From Mesorhizobium sp. NFR06 (GTDB taxonomy: Bacteria > Pseudomonadota > Alphaproteobacteria > Rhizobiales > Rhizobiaceae): DNA of 64,000 bases. The translations under genes were made by a program, and so were the position numbers. Below the pieces are notes generated by a model. The model was not told where the DNA came from, ran no database searches, and saw only the letters and a list, made by a program, of their open reading frames with translations. Shown here one piece after another: positions 53,710-62,791 of this stretch (the first letter of the stretch is position 1; each line of letters begins with the position of its first letter). Where the stretch lies: the NCBI RefSeq assembly GCF_900115245.1, contig NZ_FOVT01000005.1, positions 1-64,000 of the forward strand, read 5' to 3'.

Positions 53710-54585
53710 TTAGGCGGTCCGGTGACGGTGATGCACGATGCGGGCGCGCAGTACGCCGCGCGTGCCGAATAGGATCGAACAGAAATAGACGACGCCGGCC
53801 GACAGGATGATCGCCGGGCCGGACGGCAGCGAAGCGTGGTAGGACAAGAGCAGCCCGGCGATACAGGAGGCAAAGCCGATCAGCACCGCCAGCACGCACA
53901 TCGGCTCGACCCGTACGCTCCAGAAGCGGGCGGCCGCGGCCGGCAGCATCATCAGCCCGACTGACAGCAGCGTGCCCAGGGCCTGGAAGCCGCCGACGAG
54001 GTTGAGCACGACCAGGCCGAGGAAGATGAAATGCACCGGGCTGCCCATGCGGCTCACCGAGCGCAGGAACAATGGGTCGAGGCATTCGGCGACCAGGGCG
54101 CGCCAGAAGATGCCGAGGCTGACCAGCGTCACCACCACGATGCCGCCGATCAGGATCAGCGCCTCATTGTTGAGCGCCAGCACCGTGCCGAACAACACAT
54201 GCATGAGATCGACGCTGGAGCCGCGGATCGACACCATCAGCACGCCGACGGCAAGCGAGATCAGGTAGAAAGCGGCCATCGAAGCGTCCTCGCGCTGGAT
54301 GGTGAAGCGCGAGACCGCTCCGGCGCCGAGCGCCACGATGATGCCGGCAATCAAGCCGCCGATAGTCATCGGCAGGATTTCCAGCCCATAGAGCAGGAAG
54401 CCGGCCGCGGCCCCCGGCAGGATAGCGTGCGCCATCGCGTCGCCCGACAGGCTCATGCGCCGCAGCATCAGGAAGACGCCGACCGGGCAGGCGCCGAGCG
54501 ACAGCATCAGCGAGCCGAACAAAGCCCGCTGCATGAAGGCGAAATCAGCGAAGGGCGCGATGAACAGGCCGTAAAGAAAATCCAT
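53710..54585 (-). CDS. Zinc-type ABC permease (AztB-like)
   Basis: A 291-residue ABC-3 family permease with about eight helices (LMLSLGACPVGVFLMLRRMS; GDAMAHAILPGAAAGFLLYG; LNLVGGFQALGTLLSVGLMM). ATG 54585 overlaps the ATPase stop as TGATG; a GTG one codon earlier is also possible. It forms the metal channel and precedes the binding-protein gene by 26 nt. Confidence 0.9.
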   Translation of the reverse strand: MDFLYGLFIAPFADFAFMQRALFGSLMLSLGACPVGVFLMLRRMSLSGDAMAHAILPGAAAGFLLYGLEILPMTIGGLIAGIIVALGAGAVSRFTIQREDASMAAFYLISLAVGVLMVSIRGSSVDLMHVLFGTVLALNNEALILIGGIVVVTLVSLGIFWRALVAECLDPLFLRSVSRMGSPVHFIFLGLVVLNLVGGFQALGTLLSVGLMMLPAAAARFWSVRVEPMCVLAVLIGFASCIAGLLLSYHASLPSGPAIILSAGVVYFCSILFGTRGVLRARIVHHRHRTA

Positions 54586-55409
54586 CACGCCGCCCTCGGT
54601 CCGGAACCGTGATCGTGATGATGGTCGTGCGCATGAGCGTGATGATCATGCGCGTGCTCGTGGCCATGATCGTGATCGTCGGGCTCGCACCATGGCGCGT
54701 TCTCTTCCCATGCCTCGTGGAAGCGCCGCGCCTTGAGCAGGTTTTCCGGCCGCAGCGTCTCCTTGGTATCGCCCCAGGCGACGGGCTGGCGGGCAAGCAG
54801 AAGCGTCTCCGGGAAATTCTGCCGCACGAGATCGAGATCGTGCACGACGACCATGATCGTGCGTTCCTCGCCATGCCAGCGTTTGATCAGTTGGATGAGG
54901 TCGCCGACGGTCTTGGCATCGACCGCATTGAACGGCTCGTCGAGCAGGATGAGGTCGGCGTCCTGCAGCAGCACCCGAGCAAACAGCGTGCGCTGCAACT
55001 GGCCGCCGGACAGCGTGTCGATGGGCCGTTTCTCGAAGCCGCCGAGCCCGACCGCCATCAGCGCCTTGCCGACGGACTCGCGGTCTTCCTTGGTGTAGCG
55101 GCCGAGCATGCCGCGCTTCGGCCAAAGTCCGAGCGATACCAGGTCGACGACGCGCGCCGGAAAGCTGCGGTCGAGCTCCGACTGCTGCGGCAGGTAGGCG
55201 GTGCGCACGCCAGGCATGCGGAGAACCCCGCCTTCCATCGGCTTGAGCACGCCGACAATGCCCTTCATCAGCGTCGACTTGCCCGAGCCGTTGGCCCCGA
55301 CCACCGCCGTCAGCGAGCCTTTGCGCACGACGCCGTTCAGGTGATGGATGGCGGGATGGCTGTTGTAGCCAAGCGTCAGGTCGCGGAAGGTCAGACAGTC
55401 ATTGGTCAT
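54585..55409 (-). CDS. Zinc-type ABC ATPase (AztA-like) with histidine-rich tail
   Basis: A 274-residue ATPase: Walker A GANGSGKST, signature LSGGQLQRTLFARVL, Walker B LILLDEPFNAVD, H-loop VVHDLDLV. The last 30 residues are dominated by His and Asp (DDHDHGHEHAHDHHAHAHD...), a likely cytoplasmic metal-binding tail that may sense or buffer zinc. A Zur-box-like sequence lies upstream. First gene of the operon. Confidence 0.9.
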   Translation of the reverse strand: MTNDCLTFRDLTLGYNSHPAIHHLNGVVRKGSLTAVVGANGSGKSTLMKGIVGVLKPMEGGVLRMPGVRTAYLPQQSELDRSFPARVVDLVSLGLWPKRGMLGRYTKEDRESVGKALMAVGLGGFEKRPIDTLSGGQLQRTLFARVLLQDADLILLDEPFNAVDAKTVGDLIQLIKRWHGEERTIMVVVHDLDLVRQNFPETLLLARQPVAWGDTKETLRPENLLKARRFHEAWEENAPWCEPDDHDHGHEHAHDHHAHAHDHHHDHGSGPRAA

Positions 55410-55446
55410 CAGAGGCGGTCCGCAAATCGAGTGCGTTGTCGATATG

Positions 55447-55462
55447 TGATGTTATTACATTA
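55447..55462. promoter_or_regulatory. Candidate Zur box upstream of the AztABC-like operon
   Basis: TGATGTTATTACATTA is an inverted repeat with arms TGATGT/ACATTA around TATT, located 38 nt before the ATPase start. It resembles the alphaproteobacterial Zur operator; the match is imperfect. Confidence 0.5.
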
Positions 55463-55628
55463 GTCAACACAGGCGCCCGGCGCAATTGTGTCGCGACCGG
55501 TCAACTCACCGTGTGGGCGCCATTCGGGACCAGGCAATTGGCTCAATTGGTTTCGCCTCGCCGGCCTTGCCCGGAGCCGGCCCGGTCTCTAAACAGGCGC
55601 GACTCCAAGAAACGAAGGAACCTCTCGA

Positions 55629-55973
55629 ATGAGCATTCGTCGCATCGATGTCGGCCCGCGCATGAGCCAGATCGTCATCCACGGCAACACCGTCTATCTG
55701 GCCGGCCAGGTCGGCGAGCCCGGCGGCAACGTCGCTTCGCAGACCCGCGACATCCTGAAGACCATCGACGAATTGCTGGCCAAGGCCGGCACCGACAAGA
55801 CCAAGATCGTACAGGCCATCATCTGGCTGGCCGATATGGGCACCTTCGCGGAGATGAACTCCGAATGGGACAAGTGGGTGCCGCAGGGCCATACCCCGGC
55901 CCGCGCCACCGGCGAAGCCAAGCTGGCTGGGCCGGAATATCTGGTCGAGATTATTATTACGGCGGCGCTGTAG
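55629..55973 (+). CDS. RidA/YjgF family protein
   Basis: A 114-residue RidA-family protein: MSIRRIDVGPRMSQIVIHGN, VYLAGQVGEPGGNVASQTRD, IDELLAKAGTDKTKIVQA and the ligand-binding Arg in HTPARATGEAKLAGPEYLVE. RidA proteins hydrolyse reactive enamine/imine intermediates from PLP enzymes. It stands alone; no linked PLP enzyme is adjacent. An in-frame insertion element follows 110 nt later. Confidence 0.9.
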   Translation: MSIRRIDVGPRMSQIVIHGNTVYLAGQVGEPGGNVASQTRDILKTIDELLAKAGTDKTKIVQAIIWLADMGTFAEMNSEWDKWVPQGHTPARATGEAKLAGPEYLVEIIITAAL

Positions 55974-55990
55974 GGCCAGCGCCCCGGAAC

Positions 55991-56042
55991 TGCCAATCTC
56001 CCCCCTTGTGGGGGAGATGCCCGGCAGGGCAGAGGGGGGCGC
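55991..56042. repeat. Half copy of family A repeat (right half)
   Basis: CTGCCAATCTCCCCCCTTGT followed by GGGGGAGATGCCCGGCAGGG and CAGAGGGGGGCGC. Only the right half of the family A element is present. The matching left half occurs at 57526-57573, beyond the insertion sequence. Confidence 0.8.
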
Positions 56043-56086
56043 GAAGGAACGCCAGCCTACGCGTTCGTCATACTCGGGCTTGACCC

Positions 56087-57354
56087 ACTGCTGTCCGGTT
56101 AAAGGGAGTGGACAGGTTGCATGACATTGATTCTACTCGATTTCAGACGTTTCGCGGCGTTTGAGACACGAGCAGGAGATCAATGTCATGCGGCATTACA
56201 ATAGCGTTTTTCATTCCGTTCTGAAGCACGTTCCGTGGAGCACGTTCGATCGGCTTGTGGACAAGCACAAAGCCGATCACAGGGTGCGGCAGTTGACCAG
56301 CAAGGGCCAGTTCGTGGCGCTGCTATTCGGACAACTGTCCGGGGCAACAAGCCTTCGCGAGATCGAGGCGGGGCTGATGAGCCACTCGGCCCGACTCTAT
56401 CATGTGGGCGGGTGTCCGGTAGCGCGCACGACACTTGCCGATGCCAATGCCACGCGGCCAGCGGGCCTTTACGCCGACCTGTTTGCCCACATGGCCGCCA
56501 TCGCCAGCCGCTGCACCCGCCGACAGTTGGCCGATGCCGTGCGCATCCTCGATGCCACGCGGGTGCAACTGTCTTCGCTCAGCAGCGGCTGGGTGGACAC
56601 GGTCAAAGGGGGCCCGCGCCATCAAGTTGCACATCGTCTTCGATCCCCGTGTTGACACCCCGCTCGCGGCGGCCTTCACAGGCCAAAGGACCAACGACAT
56701 CACCCAGGCCAAGGCGATGCCCATCGAAGCGGGCATGACCTATGTCTTTGATTTGGCTTACTACGACTTCGCCTGGTGGGCCGCGCTCGACGCCAAGGGC
56801 TGCCGCTTTGTCTCGCGCCTGAAGAGCCACACCCATCTTGAGGTGGCAGTCGAGCAGCCGGTGCCTGAGGCTGGCAACATCCTCGATCCTCGCCGACCGC
56901 ATTGGTCTGCTGCCGCAGCGCATGGCTCGCTCGCGCCGCAATCCCTTCGGCGATCCGGTACGCGAGATCACCGTGCGCATTGCCACGGGCAAGCTCATCC
57001 GCCTCCTCACCAACGATCTCGATGCGCCGGCCGAGGAGATTGCGGACCTCTACAAGGAGCGCTGGCAGATCGAACTGTTCTTCAAGTGGATCAAGCAAAA
57101 CCTCAGGATCCGCCACTTCCTCGGCACTTCCGAGAATGCCGTGCGCATCCAGGTCTTCGTCGCTCTGATCGCCTATCTGCTCCTGCGCGCCGCTCAGGCG
57201 ACACAGAAAACCGTCAGACAGCCGCTCGCCTTTGCCCGCCTGGTTCGCCTCAACATCATGCACAGGCGATCAATCGATGCCCTCAAGAAACTCCCCGCCA
57301 CCACCCAAACACAACGATAGCCAGATGGTCCTATGCCTTTAACCGGACAGCAGT
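56087..57354. mobile_element. IS4-family insertion sequence, degenerate
   Basis: The element is 1268 bp. Terminal inverted repeats start ACTGCTGTCCGGTTAAAGG at the left end (56087) and the same sequence in complement at the right end (57336-57354). It is flanked by an 11-bp direct target duplication GGGCTTGACCC (56076-56086 and 57355-57365). Size, ends and target-site length fit IS4-group elements. The transposase inside is broken, so it is probably immobile unless helped in trans. Confidence 0.9.
56188..57320 (+). pseudogene. IS4-family transposase with two frameshifts
   Basis: Three frames together give a full DDE transposase. It begins MRHYNSVFHSVLKHVPWSTF (DUF4372-like N-terminus), continues through AGMTYVFDLAYYDFAWWAAL and ends with YKERWQIELFFKWIK, the IS4 Y-R-E-K signature. 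The first shift is at 56608-56612, where five G stand in place of the four needed. The second is a 7-bp tandem duplication ATCCTCG at 56879-56885/56886-56892. Removing one G and one duplicate restores a single frame of about 375 residues. Confidence 0.9.
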
Positions 57355-57525
57355 GGGCTTGACCCGAGTATCCATGCCGTGACCTCTGCCGCAGAGCGCA
57401 ACGGTGCAAAAGTCTGTAATCATTGCAACGCTTTAGCGTCACGGCATGGATCCTAGGGTCTGCGCGCGTCGCTTCGCTCCTTGTTCCGCCCTAGGATGAC
57501 GAGAGGCAATAGGCGGCGCTCTACG

Positions 57526-57573
57526 GCGCCCCCCTCTGGCCTGCCGGCCATCTCCCCCACGAGGGGGGAGATC
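57526..57573. repeat. Half copy of family A repeat (left half), downstream of hutC
   Basis: GCGCCCCCCTCTGGCCTGCC, GGCCATCTCCCCCACGAGGG and GGGGAGATCAC form the left half of family A with its inner hairpin. It ends 2 nt before the hutC stop and so probably serves as its transcription-end hairpin. Confidence 0.8.
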
Positions 57574-57575
57574 AC

Positions 57576-58322
57576 TCATCCCTGCGAGGGCGTGAATCGC
57601 GCCACCAGCGTGTGGCTTTCCGCCGGATAGACGAACCGCACATGCGTCACCGGGTGCTCGGCGCTCCAGGTGCGGCGTTCGACCACCAGGCAGGGGGCGC
57701 CGGGGTCGATATCCAGCGTGTCGGCGACAGTGTCGTCGGCGGCCATGGCGCGGATGCGGTGCTCGGCCTCGCTCCACGGCACGCGCCCGATCAGCCAGGG
57801 GCCGGGCGCGATGTCCAGAAATTCCTCCTCGGCCGCCTCGGCCACCGCCGACAGGTTGATCAGTCGCTGCTCGAGTGCGAACGGCCGTTCGCCGGCAAAA
57901 TGCAGGCCTTCCAGCGCAAGCACCGGGCCTGGCGCGGAGAGGCCGAGCAGCGCTCGATCCTCGGCAATGCTGCGCCGCTTCAGGCGCTCCAGGCGCTCAT
58001 AGCGATAGGGCAGCCCGAGCGCCTCGACCTCGATGCGGATGTCGTGCAGTTCCAGCACCGCCGCCTGCGACTGCGGCTGGCCCACGAAGCTGCCTGAACG
58101 GCGGCGGCGCTCGATCAGCCCGGCCTTGGCGAGCTGCGACAGCGCCTTGTTCACGGTCATGCGCGAACAATTATATTCGTCCGTCAACTCGTGCTCGAAC
58201 GGGATGCGATGTCCTGGCGGCCAGGCGCCGGACAGGATTTTTTCGCGGATATCGGACAGGATGCGCTGATGCAGCGACAGAATCTCGCCGCCGTCAAAAT
58301 CAACTGTCTCGATCAGGCTCAT
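57576..58322 (-). CDS. hutC: Histidine-utilisation repressor HutC
   Basis: A 248-residue GntR/HutC-family repressor: winged helix (ILSDIREKILSGAWPPGHRI; DEYNCSRMTVNKALSQLAKA) and a UTRA effector domain that in this family senses urocanate. It lies 13 nt after hutF on the same strand, and the hut genes run divergently from the shared hutF-hutI intergenic region, where a 14-bp palindrome suits it. Confidence 0.94.
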   Translation of the reverse strand: MSLIETVDFDGGEILSLHQRILSDIREKILSGAWPPGHRIPFEHELTDEYNCSRMTVNKALSQLAKAGLIERRRRSGSFVGQPQSQAAVLELHDIRIEVEALGLPYRYERLERLKRRSIAEDRALLGLSAPGPVLALEGLHFAGERPFALEQRLINLSAVAEAAEEEFLDIAPGPWLIGRVPWSEAEHRIRAMAADDTVADTLDIDPGAPCLVVERRTWSAEHPVTHVRFVYPAESHTLVARFTPSQG

Positions 58323-58335
58323 TGCGCGTCCCGCC

Positions 58336-59691
58336 TCAGCTTTGCGACAATTCAGTCATCACGTCGCGGAACCGCTCGGCGACGGCTTCGCGCTTCGCAT
58401 GGCTGCCGCCGCTGACCTGTTTCTTGCCATGCACCCAGACGCAATCGACCTTGCTGCCATTGGCGAAAATCAAGGCGTCAAGGATCGCGTCGCCCGCCTT
58501 GCCGGCGAGCGAGGGGTGGCCGGCGTCGAGCGAAACGAGATCGGCGGGACTGCCGGTGGCGATCCGCGCCGGACCAGCGCCCAGCGCCTGGCTGCCGCCA
58601 TCGAGCGCGGCGTCGAACAGCGCGCGCCCGGTGGAACCTCCGGCGCGGGCCATCACGTTGCGGGCCCGCAGCGCCAGGCGTTGCGAATATTCGAGCTGCC
58701 GAAGCTCGTCCGGCAGGCCGATCAGCACGTTGGAATCGGAACCGACACCGAAGCGGCCGCCATGCTCGACGAAAAGCGGCGCGGCAAAGGTGCCGTCGCC
58801 GAGATTGGCCTCGGTGATCGGGCAGAGCCCGGCGATCGCGCCGGTCCGGGCCATGGCGACCGTCTCGGCCTCGGTCATATGCGTGGCGTGGATCAGGCAC
58901 CAGCGCTTGTCCACCGGGGCGTTGGCCAGCAGGAACTCGACCGGACGCTTGCCCGACCAGGCGACGCAGTCCTCGACTTCCTTCATCTGCTCGGCGACGT
59001 GGATATGGATCGGCCCGTTCGGCGTCATCGCGGCGACAGCATTGAGTTCGTCCGACGTCGCGGCGCGCAGGCTATGCGGCGCGACGCCGACGACCGCCTG
59101 CTCAAGCGAACGAGCAGCCTCGCGGCTTTTCTCAAGCAAGCGCCCGAAGCGCTCGACATCATTGATGAATCGCCGCTGGCCTTCGTTGGGCGCCGCGCCG
59201 CCGAAGGACGAATGGGCGTAGAAAACCGGCAGCAGCGTCAGCCCTATGCCGGTCCCGGCGGCTGCCGCAGCGATCCGCTCCGCCATCTCGGCGATGTTGG
59301 CATAAGGCTGCCCGTCGCGGTCGTGATGCAGATAGTGGAATTCGCCGACGCGCGAGAAGCCGGCCTCGAGCATCTCGACATAGAGCTGCGCCGCCACCGC
59401 CTCGACCTGGTCCGGCGTCATCGACAGCGCGAAGCGGTACATCACCTCGCGCCAACTCCAGAAACTGTCGGCCGAAGGGCCGCGCAATTCGGCCAGACCC
59501 GCCATGCCGCGCTGGAAGGCGTGGCTGTGCAGATTGGGCATGCCGGGCAGGACAATGGCGTGACGCTCCTCGCCGGCTTTCGCTGAAGCCCCGGCCTCGA
59601 CCGCGGAGATGCGGCTGCCGTCGAAAGCGATCCTCACATTGCCTTGCCAGCCGTCGGGCAGCAGCGCCTGGTCCGCAAAGATCGCCGTCAC
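58336..59691 (-). CDS. hutF: N-formimino-L-glutamate deiminase
   Basis: A 451-residue amidohydrolase converting formiminoglutamate to N-formylglutamate with release of ammonia. The metal motif is MPNLHSHAFQRGM, with later HIHVAEQ and GSDSNVLIGL. The start is GTG 59691 because GGAGAG precedes it and the family N-terminus (V-TAIFADQALLPDGW) begins there; the ORF extension of 13 codons is rejected. With hutG it defines the five-step hut pathway. Confidence 0.95.
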   Translation of the reverse strand: MTAIFADQALLPDGWQGNVRIAFDGSRISAVEAGASAKAGEERHAIVLPGMPNLHSHAFQRGMAGLAELRGPSADSFWSWREVMYRFALSMTPDQVEAVAAQLYVEMLEAGFSRVGEFHYLHHDRDGQPYANIAEMAERIAAAAAGTGIGLTLLPVFYAHSSFGGAAPNEGQRRFINDVERFGRLLEKSREAARSLEQAVVGVAPHSLRAATSDELNAVAAMTPNGPIHIHVAEQMKEVEDCVAWSGKRPVEFLLANAPVDKRWCLIHATHMTEAETVAMARTGAIAGLCPITEANLGDGTFAAPLFVEHGGRFGVGSDSNVLIGLPDELRQLEYSQRLALRARNVMARAGGSTGRALFDAALDGGSQALGAGPARIATGSPADLVSLDAGHPSLAGKAGDAILDALIFANGSKVDCVWVHGKKQVSGGSHAKREAVAERFRDVMTELSQS

Positions 59692-59746
59692 GTGTCTCTC
59701 CAAATCTCGCTGCGTGAGCGACGATACCACTTGCGTCGCGTTTCAA

Positions 59747-59760
59747 TATGTATATACATA
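59747..59760. promoter_or_regulatory. HutC operator-like palindrome
   Basis: TATGTATATACATA is a perfect 14-bp palindrome between the divergent hutF and hutI genes, 17 nt before the hutI start. It matches the A/T-rich form of HutC-type sites and would let one repressor control both directions. Confidence 0.75.
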
Positions 59761-59776
59761 ATCGCCATCCTTTCAA

Positions 59777-61018
59777 ATGGAAAAGATGATGGGTGGAGCA
59801 AACAAGAAGAGCGGCCTTCGCGTCTGGCGCAATGCGCGTCTCGCGACCATGGCCGATCGCGCGGCTGGCCTCGGCATCGTCGAGAAAGGCGCCGTCGCGT
59901 CGCGTGACGGGCTGATTGTCTACGCCGGCGCCGAGTCGGAGATGCCGGCTGCGGCCGGGCAGGGTGTCGAGATCATCGATTGCGCGGGCCGCTGGATCAC
60001 GCCCGGCCTGATCGATTGCCATACTCATCTTGTCTATGCCGGCAACCGCGCCAACGAATTCGAAATGCGGCTGGCCGGCGCCACCTATGAAGAAGTGGCC
60101 CGCGCCGGCGGCGGCATCGTCTCCTCCGTCAAGTCGCTTCGCGCCGCCAGCGAGGCCGAGCTTGTCGCCCAGACGCTCCCGCGTCTCGACGCGTTGATCG
60201 CCGAAGGCGTCACCACCGTCGAGGTCAAGTCCGGCTACGGCCTCGATGCCGACAATGAAAAGAAGTCGTTGCGCGCCGCCCGCCGTCTGGCCAATGAACG
60301 CCCCGTCACGATCCGCACGACCTGTCTTGCCGCCCATGCGCTGCCCCCCGAAGCCAGGGGCGACAAGGACGCGTTCATCGATCTCGTCGCCGGCACTATT
60401 CTGCCGGAAGTCGCCGCCCAACAGCTTGCCGACGCCGTCGACGGTTTTTGCGAGGGCATCGCTTTCTCGCCCGAGCAGATGGCGCGCGTCTTCGATAAAG
60501 CCAAAGCGCTCGGCCTGCCCGTAAAACTCCACGCCGACCAGCTCTCCAACCTGCATGGCGCAGCCCTTGCCGCACGCTACGGCGCGTTGTCGGCCGACCA
60601 TCTCGAATATACCGACGAGGAAGGCGCCGAAGCGATGGCCAAGGCCGGCACCGTGGCGACGATCCTGCCCGGCGCCTACTATTTCATCCGCGAAACCAAA
60701 AAGCCGCCGATTGATCTCTTCCGCCGTCATGGCGTGAGAATGGCTGTTGCCACCGACAGCAATCCTGGCACCTCGCCGCTCACCTCGCTGCTGCTCACCA
60801 TGAACATGGCCGCGACGCTCTTTGGTCTCACGATCGACGAATGCCTTGCCGGCGTCACTCGCGAGGCCGCGCGTGCGCTGGGGCTGCTTGACAACACCGG
60901 CACGCTGGAAGCCGGCAAATCGGCCGATCTCGCCATCTGGGACATCGAACGCCCGGCCGAACTCGTTTACCGCATGGGCTTCAACCCGCTCCATGCCCGC
61001 ATCTGGAGAGGACAATGA
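59777..61018 (+). CDS. hutI: Imidazolonepropionase
   Basis: A 413-residue amidohydrolase that opens imidazolone-5-propionate to formiminoglutamate. The metal motifs are [31 protein letters not shown] and [10 protein letters not shown]. The start is uncertain: ATG 59777 lacks a Shine-Dalgarno, and in-frame ATGs at 59786 or 59789 after GGAAAAG are possible. It overlaps hutH by ATGA. Confidence 0.95.
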   Translation: MEKMMGGANKKSGLRVWRNARLATMADRAAGLGIVEKGAVASRDGLIVYAGAESEMPAAAGQGVEIIDCAGRWITPGLIDCHTHLVYAGNRANEFEMRLAGATYEEVARAGGGIVSSVKSLRAASEAELVAQTLPRLDALIAEGVTTVEVKSGYGLDADNEKKSLRAARRLANERPVTIRTTCLAAHALPPEARGDKDAFIDLVAGTILPEVAAQQLADAVDGFCEGIAFSPEQMARVFDKAKALGLPVKLHADQLSNLHGAALAARYGALSADHLEYTDEEGAEAMAKAGTVATILPGAYYFIRETKKPPIDLFRRHGVRMAVATDSNPGTSPLTSLLLTMNMAATLFGLTIDECLAGVTREAARALGLLDNTGTLEAGKSADLAIWDIERPAELVYRMGFNPLHARIWRGQ

Positions 61019-62550
61019 CGGAACTTACCCTGAAGCCCGGCAACGCAACGCTCGCCGACTGGCGCGCCATCTATCGCGGCGCCGTGCCAAAGCTCGACGA
61101 CGCCTGCCGGCCGAAAATCAAGGCAAGCGCCGAGGCGGTCGCCCGCATCCTCGCCAGGGGCGAGCCGGTCTATGGCATCAACACCGGTTTCGGCAAATTG
61201 GCCAGTGTTCGTATCCCGGCAAACGATCTCGAGACGCTGCAGCGCAACATCGTGCTCTCGCATGCCGCCGGCGTCGGCGAGCCGATGCCGGTCGCGGTGG
61301 TGCGGCTGATGATGGCGCTGAAGCTGGCCAGCCTCGCCCAGGGCGCTTCCGGCGTTCGCGCCGAGACCATCGACCTGCTTCAGGGAATGCTCGCTAACGA
61401 CGTCATTCCCGTGGTGCCGTCGCAAGGCTCGGTCGGTGCCTCCGGCGACCTCGCGCCGCTCTCCCATATGACGGCCGTCATGATCGGCGTCGGCGAATGC
61501 TTTACCCCGCATGGCCGCTTCCCGGCGAAGGTCGCGTTCGTCTCGCATGGCCTGGAGCCCGTCACGCTCGGCGCCAAGGAAGGCCTGGCGCTGCTCAACG
61601 GCACGCAGTTCTCGACCGCCTTTGCGCTCGCCGGCCTGTTCGAGGCCGAGGTTCTCTACCAGTCGGCGCTGGTTGCCGGCGCGCTGTCGACCGATGCGGC
61701 ACGAGGCTCCGACGCGCCCTTCGATCCGCGCATCCATCTCTTGAGGAAGCATCGCGGCCAGATCGAAACGGCGGCTGCGCTGCGCAATCTCATGGCCGGC
61801 AGCGCCATCCGCGAATCGCACCGCGTCGGCGACGAGCGCGTGCAGGACCCGTATTGCCTGCGCTGCCAGCCGCAGGTGATGGGCGCGGCGCTCGACGTGC
61901 TGCGCAAGGCGGCCGACACGCTTCAGACCGAAGCCAACGGCGTCACCGACAATCCGCTGATCTTTGCCGAGGACGACACCGCGCTTTCGGGCGGCAATTT
62001 CCATGCCGAGCCGGTGGCCTTCGCCGCCGACATGATCGCGCTTGCCGTCTGCGAGATCGGCTCGCTGTCGGAGCGGCGCATCGCCATGCTGGTCGATCCG
62101 GCGCTGTCCGGCATGCCGGCCTTCCTGACTCCGAAGCCTGGCCTGAATTCCGGCTTCATGATCCCGCAGGTAACGGCGGCGGCGCTCGTTTCGGAAAACA
62201 AGCAGAAGGCCTACCCGGCAAGCGTCGATTCGATCCCGACTTCGGCCAACCAGGAAGATCATGTCTCGATGGCGGCGCATGGCGCGCGCCGGCTGCTCGG
62301 CATGATCGAGAATGCGACCGCCGTCATCGGCATCGAGTTGCTGGCGGCGGCGCAAGGCTGCGATTTCCACCAACCGCTCGCTTCCAGCGAGGCGCTGGAA
62401 GCGGTGCGCAAGCTGGTTCGGGCCGAGGTGCCGCATCTCGACAACGACCGCCATTTCCATCCCGACATGGAAAAGGCCATCGCCATGGTCCGCAGCGGCG
62501 CGGCCATTAAAGCCGCGAGCACCGTAGCGCTGCCGGGGATCGTGTCATGA
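61015..62550 (+). CDS. hutH: Histidine ammonia-lyase
   Basis: A 511-residue enzyme that deaminates histidine to urocanate, the first step of the pathway. The MIO cofactor forms from Ala142-Ser143-Gly144 in [14 protein letters not shown]. Other marks are [23 protein letters not shown] and [14 protein letters not shown]. It is coupled to hutI and followed after a repeat-filled gap by hutG. Confidence 0.97.
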   Translation: MTELTLKPGNATLADWRAIYRGAVPKLDDACRPKIKASAEAVARILARGEPVYGINTGFGKLASVRIPANDLETLQRNIVLSHAAGVGEPMPVAVVRLMMALKLASLAQGASGVRAETIDLLQGMLANDVIPVVPSQGSVGASGDLAPLSHMTAVMIGVGECFTPHGRFPAKVAFVSHGLEPVTLGAKEGLALLNGTQFSTAFALAGLFEAEVLYQSALVAGALSTDAARGSDAPFDPRIHLLRKHRGQIETAAALRNLMAGSAIRESHRVGDERVQDPYCLRCQPQVMGAALDVLRKAADTLQTEANGVTDNPLIFAEDDTALSGGNFHAEPVAFAADMIALAVCEIGSLSERRIAMLVDPALSGMPAFLTPKPGLNSGFMIPQVTAAALVSENKQKAYPASVDSIPTSANQEDHVSMAAHGARRLLGMIENATAVIGIELLAAAQGCDFHQPLASSEALEAVRKLVRAEVPHLDNDRHFHPDMEKAIAMVRSGAAIKAASTVALPGIVS

Positions 62551-62572
62551 CCGCCATAGATCGCGTTCTGTC

Positions 62573-62762
62573 GCGCCCCCCTCTGTCCTGCCCGTCCTCC
62601 GCAGCAGCTGCGGCGGGTAGACCGGACATCTCCCCCACGAGGGGGAGATTGGCAGCTTTGGCGCGGCGCTCGTCGCTCCAACCTTCGAGATTGGCGAAAG
62701 CCGGCGTGACATCTGATTTCCCCCCAAGTGGGGGAGATGCCCGGCGGGGCAGAGGGGGGCAC
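62573..62762. repeat. Palindromic repeat family A, full-length copy 2, inside the hut operon
   Basis: About 190 bp with outer arms GCGCCCCCCTCTGTCCTG and GCGGGGCAGAGGGGGGCAC and two inner hairpins. It matches the reverse complement of 26514-26672 over its whole length but carries an extra segment (TCCTCCGCAGCAGCTGCGGC, 62597-62616) that forms its own small hairpin. It separates hutH from hutG. Confidence 0.85.
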
Positions 62763-62791
62763 CGTGGAGCTCCAGCTTATGGAGATCTTTC

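Larger units (their letters stand above)
56060..57506. repeat. Family B repeat interrupted by an IS4-family element
   Basis: Left part 56060-56086 (CGTTCGTCATACTCGGGCTT...) and right part 57355-57506 (...CGAGTATCCATGCCGTGAC; GTCACGGCATGGATCCTAGG; CTTCGCTCCTTGTTCCGCCC) join cleanly once the insertion and one target copy are removed. The right end matches the arms at 44623 and 44949. The insertion point is the palindrome ACTCGGGCTTGACCCGAGT. Confidence 0.75.

Noticed and set aside
59692..61015. Minus-strand frame opposite hutI
   Set aside because: It is antisense to a clear imidazolonepropionase and carries no recognisable motif.
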